Origin: Nematostella vectensis
Taxonomy: Eukaryota; Cnidaria; Anthozoa; Actiniaria; Edwardsiidae
Assembly: GCF_932526225.1 (NCBI RefSeq)
Contig: NC_064043.1
Span: 4,579,501 to 4,643,500 of the forward strand
Length of the DNA: 64,000 nt
Direction: 5' to 3'
Below the pieces are notes generated by a model. That model searched no databases, was not told the DNA's origin, and saw only the letters and a list, made by a program, of their open reading frames with translations. This document shows positions 48,267-60,100 of the stretch, in pieces (position 1 is the first letter of the stretch; each line of letters opens with the position of its first letter). The position numbers and the translations under genes were made by a program.

Positions 48267-48952
48267 ATTCTACGCGCGCAATGCATCTTGGGCCTTGGGC
48301 GCGAAGATACTATTGTTAGAATTGGCGGCCTTTGCAAATCGGCAATAAATTTTGTTTTCGGGAAAGTGTGTTTTACTGAAGGCCTTCGCCCTCGCCTGAT
48401 TCCACTTGTCTTGACACTGATTATTCCGGGTACACTAAAACCTCATCCAATTGTTTATTACCGAACTGTCAGATACTAATGGTTGATTCCTAAGAATGCT
48501 ACGACAGTTCGATAATAAAAATCACCTAAAAAATCGAGCGAGTTAATTTCTTGCGAGAGAGATATCGAGTAACCTAAATGGCTGAGAAATATAAATGGTT
48601 ACCTCCCAGCCAGATATCAAATAATCTATTATTGCACTTTGATTGACTTATTGACGATGTGAATAACTATGGTATTTTATCGCTTTTATAACAATTTTAA
48701 TAAGGGGGCTACAAGAACTCAAAATTGGGTCAAGTTCCTGTTTCAAAATAGCAGGGGAATGGGGTTATGACATTTCTATAAACTTATCGAAAACTTGTCG
48801 TCATAAGAGAAATTGATGTGAATTAATTATTGATTATTGTTTTTCTTTGTTTTCTTATTCTTATTGTCATTATTATTGTTGTCGTTGTTATTTTCACCAT
48901 TACCATTTTATCATTAATATTATCATCGATTAATAACTATACTACACTTTAG

Positions 48953-49144
48953 ATGAACTCCCGCTTCGTGCTGTTATTAGCGCTTGTCTGCCTTGCTGCG
49001 ACCGGTCCAGTGGCTGCCAATGGGGCTTTGAATTGCCAACAGCGTTGTTCCGACCATAAGAGTATATGCGACGGGTTCTGTAGAGGTCCAGAGGAATGCC
49101 GAGTATGTGTACAGGTTCACAGTACGTGCATGTCCAACTGCTAG
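48953..49144 (+). CDS. Small cysteine-rich secreted peptide 1
   Basis: A 63-residue precursor: signal peptide (MNSRFVLLLALVCLAATG, cleavage probably near residue 22), then a mature part of about 40 residues with eight cysteines in the pattern C-x3-C-x6-C-x3-C-x5-C-x2-C-x6-C-x3-C, ending on the last cysteine. The ATG directly follows a 3' splice site (CTACACTTTAG|ATG), so the whole protein sits in one exon behind a 5' UTR intron. A paralog with the same pattern and the same gene structure lies at 54653. Small secreted cysteine-rich peptides of this kind in sea anemones include venom, antimicrobial and signalling peptides. I cannot tell which this is and recognise no named family. The repeated CxxxC pairs suggest helical hairpins. 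Confidence 0.8.
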   Translation: MNSRFVLLLALVCLAATGPVAANGALNCQQRCSDHKSICDGFCRGPEECRVCVQVHSTCMSNC

Positions 49145-49707
49145 CGGACAACTCCGTCAAAGTTAAAAAAAAGTTAACAGCGTGTAACCAGCTAAAATAT
49201 AATGTCTATAAACATACGAAAAGTCATGGTAGTGTTATCGTGTAATCCTTAAACATAAAAAAACGCGTAATAAAATACACTGAAATGTTGAGAGTTTTGA
49301 CATGTTATTTTATTGATTCATCTCGAAAAACGAATTAAAATATTAACTTGTTTGCTTAAAAATGCCCTCATTATTTCTGTTGATGGGGCGTGTTAAGGCC
49401 GAGTGAAACTCAAACACTTGTTGCCTGTGTGACCTGAGCCTGCGTGCGCACCATTTGGCGGAGTTCCCCATTGCCAGATGCGCTTGACAATTTCCAGGTT
49501 TGCTAGAGTACTACGCTAATGCTCGTTTAAATCTCCGCGCCCAACCCATCCCAAGACCTTGGTAAGTATAATAAATTCCACTGTTTACAGCGTGACGGGT
49601 GCTCTCGTAGGGTGTGGGATGGTGACCTGGTTGCCATGGTTACCTCGCACAGTGCCCCCCCCCCCTCGAGGCGCCTACTGTCAACCTCATCTAGTGTTAA
49701 AGAGTTT

Positions 49708-51826
49708 AAGGGCCTGTTCACATGGAGATTGGGGACCCCAGGTGAGTGGGGTAACCCGCCTCTCCTTATAATCTCTCTTATTTTCGTGTTTGCGTTCACA
49801 TGTCAGGTGGGGGACCCTACCGAGGCGGGTTACCGGGGACGCCGGGCCGAGTAACCCGCCTCGTGGGTGGGGGGGGGGGGGGGGGGGGGGGGAGTTCGAG
49901 AGTTTTCCAACATGTGAACGCTATGAAGTGGGGTTAACCCGCCTACCTGGGGTAACCTTCATATTAATATAATAATATTAATAATGAAATATTTGCTGAC
50001 TACCGACATTTTATTATTTCGGGTATTTTTACTCTTTACTTCCATCGTCAATCTACTTAAATCCGGCCATTTAAGAATCTGCACTATGTATTTCCTGTTG
50101 CATCAACTTTTCAGTCAATTATTAATCCATAATTAATTTAATATCAATAAGTTATTAATTACTAATCCATGAAATCTGGTACAAGAGCGAATACTAGCTT
50201 AGATTCACCGACTACCGACAAGACCGATAATTCTTCACGACTACCGACAAATTATGGAAATTTTAACTGACTACCGACATGCAGACCCCCCCAATCCAGA
50301 CACTTGTTTATTACATCGTAGGTGCTTAGCCACCACGCCCCACATTCGCAACCTCAACCTAGGCATGTGAACCCAACTTTTTTTTGTCCCCTAGCCTGCG
50401 TGTTGCCGCCGACTCGCGAAAATAGGGACCTTAAGCAACGACGACGGCAACGTGGACGACGACGGCAGAAAACAATGGGATTTGATTCAGAATTCAATAG
50501 CAGCACGTGAAAATGCATTCTGTCTGATACATTTCAGCCGTTTTCCATAAAACCACGACATGAAAACTCCAACTTTCACGGTCAATTGAGGACGCGGACG
50601 TTTGCCGTGTAACCCCTAACTACGTTCGCTGCTGTAGAAATAATGTCCTTAGTTTATTTTATCTATCTCTGACTATAATGTTTCGCTTATTCCATTGCAA
50701 TTAAATTATAATTGATCGCCAAGCACGAACACATCTTTTTCGATCTCGTTGTACTAGCCATCGCCCTCGTTCTTGCTTAATTTAAGGGGTGAGGGAGGGG
50801 TGAATAGGTTCGCGGATCGGCAGATTCGTCCCCGAAATGCTCACGGATTACGGATTTTGATGATTTTTTTCAGCGGATTGTCAGATTTTGGCAATTCGGC
50901 GGATCACGGATTAGTTAACAATTTGGGCGCAGATTTCGGATTTCGACTGCTTTGACGGTCGAATTTCGGATTATAAATGAATTTCAATCGATGCTATTAT
51001 TTATCTGTCAAACCATGCGGATTTAAAAATATCTGCGGATCCACGGATTTGCCCCGAATATGTAGTAGCGGATCGGCGGATTTACATACCCCTATTCAAC
51101 CCCCCCCCCCCCCCCCCCCCCTTAAGGTCCCTCTTTCCCCCTAGCGTCTGCGCAACGACGGCGATAATCGTGTTCCGTGACGTCACGGCTTTAGCAGGAA
51201 AACCTATAATAGTCTCTGATTGGCCACTCAGTAATTTCTCTTGGATATTTTTGGGATAGAGACCAGACAAAGAACAAGAGAAGGCTATCTCTGTTTTTCT
51301 GAACGATGATGTCGATGTCTGTGTGAGCCTAAAGTTGTGTGAGCCCAAAGTTCTATCTAAAGAGGCCAGTTTTTTTTACCAAATTTCTCCTTTTAATTAA
51401 GCAGAAGATAACGGCAACTTCTGCATATATACGCGCTTGTGTTGTGTACACAGAAATCTAAACGCTCAAGTTCACTTCAAAAGCTGAAAGTCGAGGAGCG
51501 CTTGCTATCCACGAGATACCGTTCGTAATCTTTCTCAATTAGGGTGCAGGTATACAGTAGCAGAATTAAAACGAAGGAATGTGCACTTGGAAATTAGCAG
51601 CATTATAGGGCGATGCTGGAATGTTTGTTTTGCAGGACGAAACCTAACCGTGTTTCGCGCGAACCCAATGCACAGCTGTCAAAATTAATTTATTCAAATT
51701 TATTACAATGGCCTTACGGAACACGATTATCGCCGCCGTTGCGTAGACGGCACGAGAGGATATTTTCGCGAGTCAGCGGCTACACGTAGGCTATGGGTCC
51801 CCCAACTCCATGTGAACAGGCCCTAC
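49708..51826. mobile_element. 2.1-kb composite element with inverted ends
   Basis: The left end GGGCCTGTTCACATGGAG (49710) is matched by the inverse CTCCATGTGAACAGGCCC at the right end (51809-51826), each with a GGGGACCC-type stretch just inside. Inside are GGGTAACCCGCC-type repeats, long G and C runs (49870, 51100), a CGGATT-rich stretch (50810-51075), and a second inverted pair around GGCGATAATCGTGTTCCGT (51160 and 51740). AGGGACCTTAAG motifs (50430, 51120) suggest nested insertions. No transposase is recognisable; probably non-autonomous. Confidence 0.6.
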
Positions 51827-51960
51827 ATCTTGAATAGAGAGTTTTTATAAATGACCACCTAGTACTGTAGGCCAAGTTTAAAGATCTATAGCACGTGGTA
51901 TTCTGGCACGAAATCGAGGCTAAGTGAGTGTGCGTAACAAAACAAAAGTGGGCTATGGGA

Positions 51961-52590
51961 GGCCAGCTGACACTAAGGTAAGTGGGCTCTGGCCAGCTGA
52001 CACTAAGGTAAGTGGGCTCTGGTCAGCTGACACTAAGGTAAGTGGGCTCTGGCCAGCTGACACTAAGGTAAGTGGGCTCTGGTCAGCTGACACTAAGGTA
52101 AGTGGGCTCTGGCCAGCTGACACTCAGGTAAGTGGGCTCTGGTCAGCTGACACTAAGGTAAGTGGGCTCTGGTCAGCTGACACTTAGGTAAGTGGGCTCT
52201 GGTCAGCTGACACTAAGGTAAGTGGGCTCTGGTCAGCTGACACTAAGGTAAGTGGGCTCTGGTCAGCTGACACTAAGGTAAGTGGGCTCTGGTCAGCTGA
52301 CACTAAGGTAAGTGGGCTCTGGCCAGCTGACACTAAGGTAAGTGGGCTCTGGCCAGCTGACACTAAGGTAAGTGGGCTCTGGCCAGCTGACACTAAGGTA
52401 AGTGGGCTCTGGTTAGCTGACACTAAGGTAAGTGGGCTCTGGCCAGCTGACACTAAGGTAAGTGGGCTCTGGTCAGCTGACACTAAGGTAAGTGGGCTCT
52501 GGTCAGCTGACACTAAGGTAAGTGGGCTCTGGTCAGCTGACACTAAGGTAAGTGGGCTCTGATCAGCTGACACTAAGGTAAGTGAGCTCT
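51961..52590. repeat. 30-bp minisatellite, 21 copies, carrying splice-donor consensus
   Basis: Exactly 21 units of 30 bp, nearly identical (C/T and a few other changes). Each contains CACTAAGGTAAGTGGGCTC, a consensus 5' splice site (AAG|GTAAGTG) on the plus strand, preceded by CAGCTGAC, which includes a branch-point-like CTGAC. Being a multiple of three, the array is open on both strands. There is no signal, start context or neighbouring exon to make it a gene. Confidence 0.95.
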
Positions 52591-54269
52591 GTGGAAGAGA
52601 TAAGAGTGAAGAATTTTGTGCAAAATACATCTAACTTCAGCGCAGGAAAACCCGAGGGGTTTGGTTCGGATAAGTTTGAATCACGGGAAGGTCTCTATTC
52701 CTAAGGCAAGGATCTGAGGATAGTCCTTTAAAGTTCCATACAACATGCGCGACCACTGCGCTAGTCTCTCGCTAAGTAATCATGACCATACCTATGTCAT
52801 GACTAAACACTCTTGTTTATCTCTAAATGAAAGAGGAGCGTGCTCAAGGCGACCAACACATTTTAAGGTGGCGCGTGCTAAATTGTTTACATTTTCTATT
52901 CTTAGGAGCAGACAATTGGGGGCATAAAAATCTTTGGTATATTTTAATAAATAAGACACCCTTTGAAAAATTCTAGATCCGCCATTGTCAAAATAAGAAT
53001 TGTGGAAGAAACAAATAAGCACACATGAAGATCATTCGCTTCCGGGCGGTGCTTGTATAGCGGCGAGTATTCTCTACACAAATCGCAATTAGTCACGCTT
53101 GCGTGAATCAATTAGAGATGTTCGCAAAAAAAATATATACATATTAAGGAAAATATTTTTTAACTCACAGAAAGAGTGTATATGTTGGATTTTCAACGAC
53201 GTAATGAGTCAACAGCTTTTCTCGTTGAGAAAAAGTTCTTTATGCCTTTACCATGGGTCATTTAATAGTTTTCACATTTTTTGATAATTTTTGTTAAGTA
53301 AAAATTTCTTATACTGGATCCTCCATTAAAGAACACCTTGAAGATCTTCAATTTCCTTTTAGTTCTTATTCACGTGTATGAAGTGCTAATTTTTATATTA
53401 TCATTTAGTTGACACAGTTTGGAAATGAATAAAGCAAAGAGAAATCACTACTCGATATAATAAAATCCTCTACAATTGAAAGGAAGCCACGCATTGAAAG
53501 TAAGGGGCACCAGTTAGCTGTAAGTTCTAACATTACAAGAACCAAGTTCACAGGAAAAATAGAGACAAGACTGAAAATAAAAGGTATGAATAGAAATCTG
53601 AAAATAAGAAATTTTCTCCCGATAACTAATTATTTCAATGTTTCACTTTGCATTGTTTTCAACAAGCTCATTTTTTTTAACTCAAAGGGAAAAGGTCTAG
53701 GTGAGTAGAAATCGTTTTATGTCCCTTGCCTATGACATATTTGTATTTGTAAATTTATTTTTCAAAGAAAACTCTAGTTATGGTTTTCGTATTTCTACCG
53801 GGTTGAATTATAATTGAATTTACTTTAAACATTTATAGCTATGTTGCTAAATTGTTTCTCGCTCTTATTCATAGCTAAACCAACCTACGGATCCCTAAAC
53901 TCCTACACATCAAATTTTAAAATTATGGCGGCAATACTTATCAAAATGGCAATGTGATATTGTACAAATACGCTGTTCTACTCAGACCACGAAAGCGAAA
54001 GACCGCCATTTTGGCGCTCCCATTTCTCGCGCGGCCAAAATGGCGGCCTTTCGGTTTCGTGGCGTTTCCTTTGCGCTGGAAACCCACAGAAACGCTTGCT
54101 ACGCAGGCTACTCGGACTAGCCGCGCGGGGTGGCGATCATGTGATTGTGATAAATTTTTAAAAGCCGGGGTTTTTCGGTCTTGCTTTTAGAGTAACCATT
54201 CAGACTAAAGACTCGGAAATCAACGAAATCACATTATTTGCCCGTATAAAATTACAATCGGACAAAGCT

Positions 54270-54520
54270 AAATCCTGGTGCGTTCTAAAATGCAGAATGA
54301 AATTGTGCTCATAATAACAACATTATATATATTATTGCTATTAATCATTTGTGTAATTCTCTTCCTAATAATTCATTGGGTGTTATATTCTTTACACTAC
54401 TGTACACTAAAATTTAAGAACATCGTTAAAACATATTCAGCCTTAAAATGCTCCAAAAATAATAATGGCCCAGCCACAACTGAAAATTAGGCGTTATTAT
54501 AAAAAAGAGTGTACAATCGA
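54270..54520 (+). repeat. Inverted dispersed repeat, right copy
   Basis: Plus-strand partner of 47050-47300. It contains an open frame of about 66 codons (from ATG at 54290) with a strongly hydrophobic stretch (VLIITTLYILLLLIICVILF), and ends with CAGCCACAACTGAAAATTAG. It lies only about 130 bp upstream of the second cysteine-rich peptide exon. Either a membrane-anchor exon duplicated with its surroundings, or a non-coding dispersed element. The broken frame in the other copy favours the latter. Confidence 0.7.
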
Positions 54521-54652
54521 ACAGAGATCCAAACTCAAGAAACTTTTTCTTCGATTACCGAGAATTTCGAATCCAATCATTCGATTTCGTTCGATTAAAA
54601 TAGTCTCGAACAATCTAATTAATTTGGGTCGTTACTTTGTTTAATTCTTCAG

Positions 54653-54850
54653 ATGAATTCAAAGTTGATTCTTCTGGCTTTGGTCGTGTGTCTTGTCGTG
54701 TGTGCAGTATCCCCAGAGACAGAAGCAAGTCCCCTGAGCGGTTGTTTCTACACGTGCCAACAAAACCTTTATTATTGTCGGCATTTTTGTCAAAGACGTG
54801 CATGCGCAATATGTGCAAGAATTATGTCGCAGTGCATACAAGGATGCTAA
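54653..54850 (+). CDS. Small cysteine-rich secreted peptide 2
   Basis: A 65-residue precursor: signal peptide (MNSKLILLALVVCLVVCAVS, with cleavage probably after SPETEA), then a mature part of about 40 residues with eight cysteines spaced C-x3-C-x6-C-x3-C-x4-C-x2-C-x6-C-x3-C, ending on cysteine. It differs from peptide 1 by one residue in one loop. It also starts exactly at a 3' splice site (TTAATTCTTCAG|ATG). The shared MNS start, cysteine frame and splice position show common descent. The mature part is more basic and aromatic than peptide 1. Family not recognised; secreted peptide with venom-, defence- or signalling-type architecture. Confidence 0.8.
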   Translation: MNSKLILLALVVCLVVCAVSPETEASPLSGCFYTCQQNLYYCRHFCQRRACAICARIMSQCIQGC

Positions 54851-55536
54851 AGGAACAAACACGACGCATGACCCAGATTGTTATGGCAAATCATTTTACT
54901 AAAAAAATCCTGTATTTTGAAGCATGTCATGTAATAAAGAAAAATGCGTGAAAAAATACGTGATATAAAAATGTTTATATCTAAAGCCCCATCCAAAAAA
55001 TGTTGTTTTTAAGTTATACATTTTGGCCAATCTTTACCAGCTTAGAAACTCTTTTTCGGATGTTAATATATCTTGTTATTTCGCAAAGTATAGTTTTCCA
55101 CGTGCCTGCCAGGCCGTACGTGATTGATCGAGGGGACCGAATGTATGCGAATCAAAGTTGGTCACACTTGGGCTTCTTGCGCTGTAAAAGGTTGCTGACT
55201 TTCTGATGAAAAGCATTTAGAGACTCTGTACTCAAATCAAGGCAATCTTCAACATTTTTGTGAACCTATTTTACATAGTCCAAAGATCATTTATTACGTC
55301 TTTTTTCTGTGGATAGAAGAGAGAAGACACGGACTATTTCTTGTTTGTTGTTCCTTTACCTCTAGGCCGTTGTTCTGGAACATTCTTAGCAATTCTCTAG
55401 AGATTGTGCATTGTTCAAACGGTATTTTTTTGCTTTAATTACAAACGAGGAAGATATTTTCTGCATTACTGCCTCCATGTGATAATAGTATAAACCAGTA
55501 AGAAAAAGACAAAATATACTTACAAAAACACTTCAC

Positions 55537-56654
55537 TCAAGACCGACAATAGCCGAGGTGAGGCAGACTAAACAGACAACCTTTGTTCACGAGCTCATCA
55601 TATGAGTGATGCCCCATGGGAGTAACTCGGTAAGATAATGAGTTCAATGTGATAAACAGAAAGTGCCGGTTGTGATGCACATTGAAAATGTCGTGGTCCC
55701 AGAATCGAAGCAATCGCGCCGAATGGGTGACTTTATGTCCCTTGGCGTCCCTCCCTAGACTCCAACAATACCAGCGTCCTTCCAATAGCACCAGGAGGCG
55801 ATACAGCCGACCCTTGTTTCAAGACACCTTCACGTTCGACTCGACCGTTGCCCCTGGCTGGACATGCTACGATCCTGTACTTATCACTGTCATCACTTCT
55901 AACGAGTCTTTCTCGGCGAGTAGGGTGGTCAGCCCGTTGATAGACATATGACCAGACAGATGTTTGAAGTGAAGGATCTAGGTGAGCTGGATGCCTTAAA
56001 GATCTTGTTTAAAAAACCTCTGATGATGTGTCTTACACGAAGGCAGCAAAGCAGCGGTAAAGCATTTCCTTGTTTCACTGAGAGCACGTCATCTTCTAAC
56101 GGCTTCGACGTTGATTTTGTAGTCATAATTAGCCCGTCATTGCTCAAGATAGAACTCAAAGAGATTTTAAACGTTGCTGAGAGAAAGATCCAGGCCTCCG
56201 AAAAGTTTTTAAAATTGACATGAAACACGTTCTGAAAAGCATCACTCCGGTCCAGCACTTAATGGCGTCGTCTCAGACATTCTGCACGTGGCATAACAGT
56301 GCTTTCTGGATTACAAATCATACAAGGCCTGTACACTCGCTTTGTGTTAATAGCCTACACTTCTGGACATTTCTTTGCCCGTTCATGCTCTTCGCGGCGG
56401 TGCCGTATCGGCTAATGCGTCTTTGCACCTGTTCAGACCGCTCGATAAGGCTTCGGGTCCGATTCGTGCTGGAAGCCGACCCCGGAGATGTTTTAATTGC
56501 ACATGTGTGGAGCGAGAATGCTCCTCCTCCGGGGTTATACCGACAGTACGCCGAGAAGTACACGGTAACCTCGGGAGAGGCACTGCTCATCAAACAGCTC
56601 ATGAAAAAGTGCGCGTTTTTAATGTTTCCCCGTCGATTAGTTGAATCCGAATAG
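55537..56654. other. ORF-dense stretch, unassigned
   Basis: Several overlapping frames of 80-145 codons occur on both strands in a locally GC-richer stretch, for example plus 56220-56654, minus 56258-55929 and minus 55791-55537. None carries a domain I recognise, the three main minus-strand frames are in different phases, and I could not join them by splice sites. It may hold exons of an uncharacterised gene or a decayed element. Confidence 0.25.
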
Positions 56655-57122
56655 ATCCTGTGAAAAGCTTCCGGTGACTAACTAGACCCAGATAAGATTT
56701 TTTTTTAGAAATTAATCAACACAGGTTGAGGGGGTGTTGTACGCTTCTGTAAATACAGAATTGCTTACCTGTTTACACCACGCGTACGTAGACCGGCTAG
56801 CCCTTTTTTTTTTATTGTCTAATATGTTACCCTCGATAAACAAAGATTAAACTGTAAACAGCTTATCTGTAATATTTCCAGCTATACAATCCCAACAATC
56901 ATAACTCGTGTCAAATTTCAAATATTTTGCCAGTTTTACTACCAAAACAATCATAAATCTGTCCAGTTTGATTTTATTTTATTTTACTTCTTAGAATTTA
57001 GGATATTATTGGAAATAAAATAACAGTTAACTTTTCAGGCAGGGAAGCATTTAGAGTCTTGAAGTTCTCAATAGGTAAGGACCAATATTGGGGACTTCAT
57101 AAGAGCATTTCTAATATATCGC

Positions 57123-60100
57123 TTATCTTTCTAACTGTTTCATCTGCCACAGGCCATCGTTCAGGTAGTGAATATTGTCCACACCAATCCCTTTATTTTT
57201 TGATTGTCTAAAATGAATAAAAACATAATTTAAGACAAAGTGTCTACAGTAAAGTGTGACCATCTCTCTTTTACTACTTATAAGCATATACTATAAACTT
57301 ACATGTCTTCAGAAGACATCTTCATAACGCCTATAGCCAAAGCATGCTCTTTTCCCTCTGCCATGATTGCCTGTATGAAGTTTGTTAGGGAAAATCCAAA
57401 GAACAAGAGCGTCTCATACACATGCAGAAGCCCACACTTATCCTTCAAAGTTTTGCAGAATTATGACTGCAGTACAACAAGATCCTAAGATCAATAAAAT
57501 GAAACTTGAAAAATAGGGCCCAACTCACCCTTTATCTTTTTTAGACCAGGAGATAGTTCAAAAAAGAGATCATTTCAAACAAGTCCATAAATGAATTTAT
57601 CCCCCAATGAAGTTCTGGCTACAAAAAGGCTGAATGGCACTAATCCATTGCACAGAATCCTATTGTCTTTAGTGTCATCGAGCATTTTGGGGGATAGTGA
57701 GATATGTATCACATGTTTGGTTTTGCTTTACCTAGAATCAGGGCCTGGGTCAACTTGGGCTAATTCTAACCCTTCTTGCCAGGTTGATTCATTTACCAAC
57801 ACTGGCATAGTCAGGGCTTGCTAGGAGGGTGTAAAATATTTATGCAAAAAGTTAAAAGTATCAGGTTATTCCTTGACAGGAAAACCCAGCTTTTTGAAAA
57901 CTAAAGGGTATGTGGGTGCCCTGTGCTCTCACCCAGCCATGCGCCAGGTGACATATTGTAGAGTATAAAGGCTTCCTAATAAAAAAGAATAAAGGCTTCC
58001 TAATAAAAAAGAATAAAGGCTTCCTAATAAAAAAGAATAAAGGCTTCCTAATAAAAAAGAATAAAGGCTTCCTAATAAAAAAGAATAAAGGCTTCCTAAT
58101 AAAAAAGAATAAAGGCTTCCTAATAAAAAAGAATAAAGGCTTCCTAATAAAAAAGAATAAAGGCTTCCTAATAAAAAAGAATAAAGGCTTCCTAATAAAA
58201 AAGAATAAAGGCTTCCTAATAAAAAAGAATAAAGGCTTCCTAATAAAAAAGAATAAAGGCTTCCTAATAAAAAAGAATAAAGGCTTCCTAATAAAAAAGA
58301 ATAAAGGCTTCCTAATAAAAAAGAATAAAGGCTTCCTTATCTTCTGCTTAAAGTTTGGGCTCAAATTTCAAGGATCTTTTTCTTTTGTAAAATAAGAACA
58401 GTTGACTGTTTAAAGATAAAGGATACAACAGGCTTGTCTTGTTCAGCAGGTACCATTTTAGCACCAGGGGATGTGAGACCAGGGCACATAATGTTAGCTC
58501 CACTAAGAATAAAGCGAATGGCTCCTCTGTCAACTTGCTGTCTTGTCATCATAAAAGGATCTGGTTAAAAAGTGAGTTATGTTAGAATATTGTCTAAAAA
58601 ACAAATAGCTGAATAATACTCAAAGCACACAATTACCTAATTTGTTGTATAAAAAAATCACCCGGATACATTTTTCATGGATAATATTTCTCATATAAAA
58701 AATAATAATGCTCCCAATCATTTTCAACAAGATAGGACAATTGTTTACCCTGGGTACCACAGCCTCCAGACTTTCTCTCGTCCAGTGACGCTCAGCCAAA
58801 ATGCCGTGACGAGCAAAGCGAGTCATGGCATTTTGGCTGAGCATTACTGGGCAAGAGAAGTCTGGAGGCTCTGGTACCCAGGGTAACAATAGTTCATTAA
58901 TATGCCATTTTACACATGTCTATTGCATTTCTAATGCATTGTAATGATTTTTATCTTTTTAATGTCTGTAATGAGGCACAATACAGTTTCCTAGCAAAAT
59001 TAGTAAGTTTGCATTCTAAATCCAGTTTGTCCATTTCTTAACTAGGTTGCTTATCTTTAATCCAGTTTAAACATTTTTAAACTAGCTTACACATTATCTT
59101 ACACTGATGAAGTAGTCTAAGACTTGGGAGGTACGGACCATCACGCTGTCTGAAGAATAGCAGGTCTTGATTGACAGATAAGATTTCAATGTGCTCTTTA
59201 CTATAATCAGGAATACAAAACAAGTTAGACAAGTTTATCAAACACTAACTCAAAACAAATGTGACTCACTTTTTTCACATTTTTTTCTGCTCTCATCTGC
59301 ATAATTACTTGAGTTATTTATAAACAGTTGTTAAAATAAATAGCAATATTTGTGCTATCTACAGAACAATCAAGGCAAAGCCAATTCTACATACTTATGA
59401 CAGCTAATTAATTTAAAAAAAACAAACAAAATGGCCAAGAAGTGTTCTCTTATGAAGTGAATTTCACGATGATCACTGATTCAATAGCGATTAGCTATTA
59501 TGCTCTAAGGTAATGAGAATTAAGTATAACAATGAGAGAGGTCTCTAAGTGTACTCGCCCTTACTCAACATTAGACACAATGACAGCCATCATACCCCCA
59601 CCCTTGTCACAATTAAGTGAACTCTTATTAGCAGAGCCTTGGGGGGGGGGGGGTGTGTGTACTGGAATTGCTTGAATAAGTGCTGGGGTATTTAATTTGT
59701 CACATCCCAGGTGAGGTGGATGACAAAATCCAACTTTCTATCTCTAAAATTGAATAATCACTTTAGAGTAACACTTAGAAGAGAGTAGGTTTGGCAAAGT
59801 AGCGGAGCTGAAATTGTAAATAAGGGGCACAAGTGTGCATAATTATATGTCTTGAGGGGATTATTGTTCATTTATTATTAAAATACTGACCATTTTACAA
59901 CCACTAATGCATCCTTCTTTGGCATTATGTGGTTGATATAATCTGCTATAGCTGGGTACTGCTCCAGTATCTTAGCTCGTATTCCTCTTTGAACAGATGA
60001 CTTCAACTGAGTCACACCTGATACATCTTCTTTGTGTTGAAATCTAAGGGTAAACAGATTTAAAATTCTAAAGTCATCAATCAGCTGTACAAACAGGCTG

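Noticed and set aside
51924-52630. ORFs on both strands of the 30-bp minisatellite
   Set aside because: Same cause: a 30-bp unit lacking stops keeps frames open on both strands.
57861-58364. 167-codon minus-strand ORF with FFFIRKPL repeats
   Set aside because: It is the 24-bp minisatellite within MCTS1 intron 4, with no domain and no splice link to the gene.
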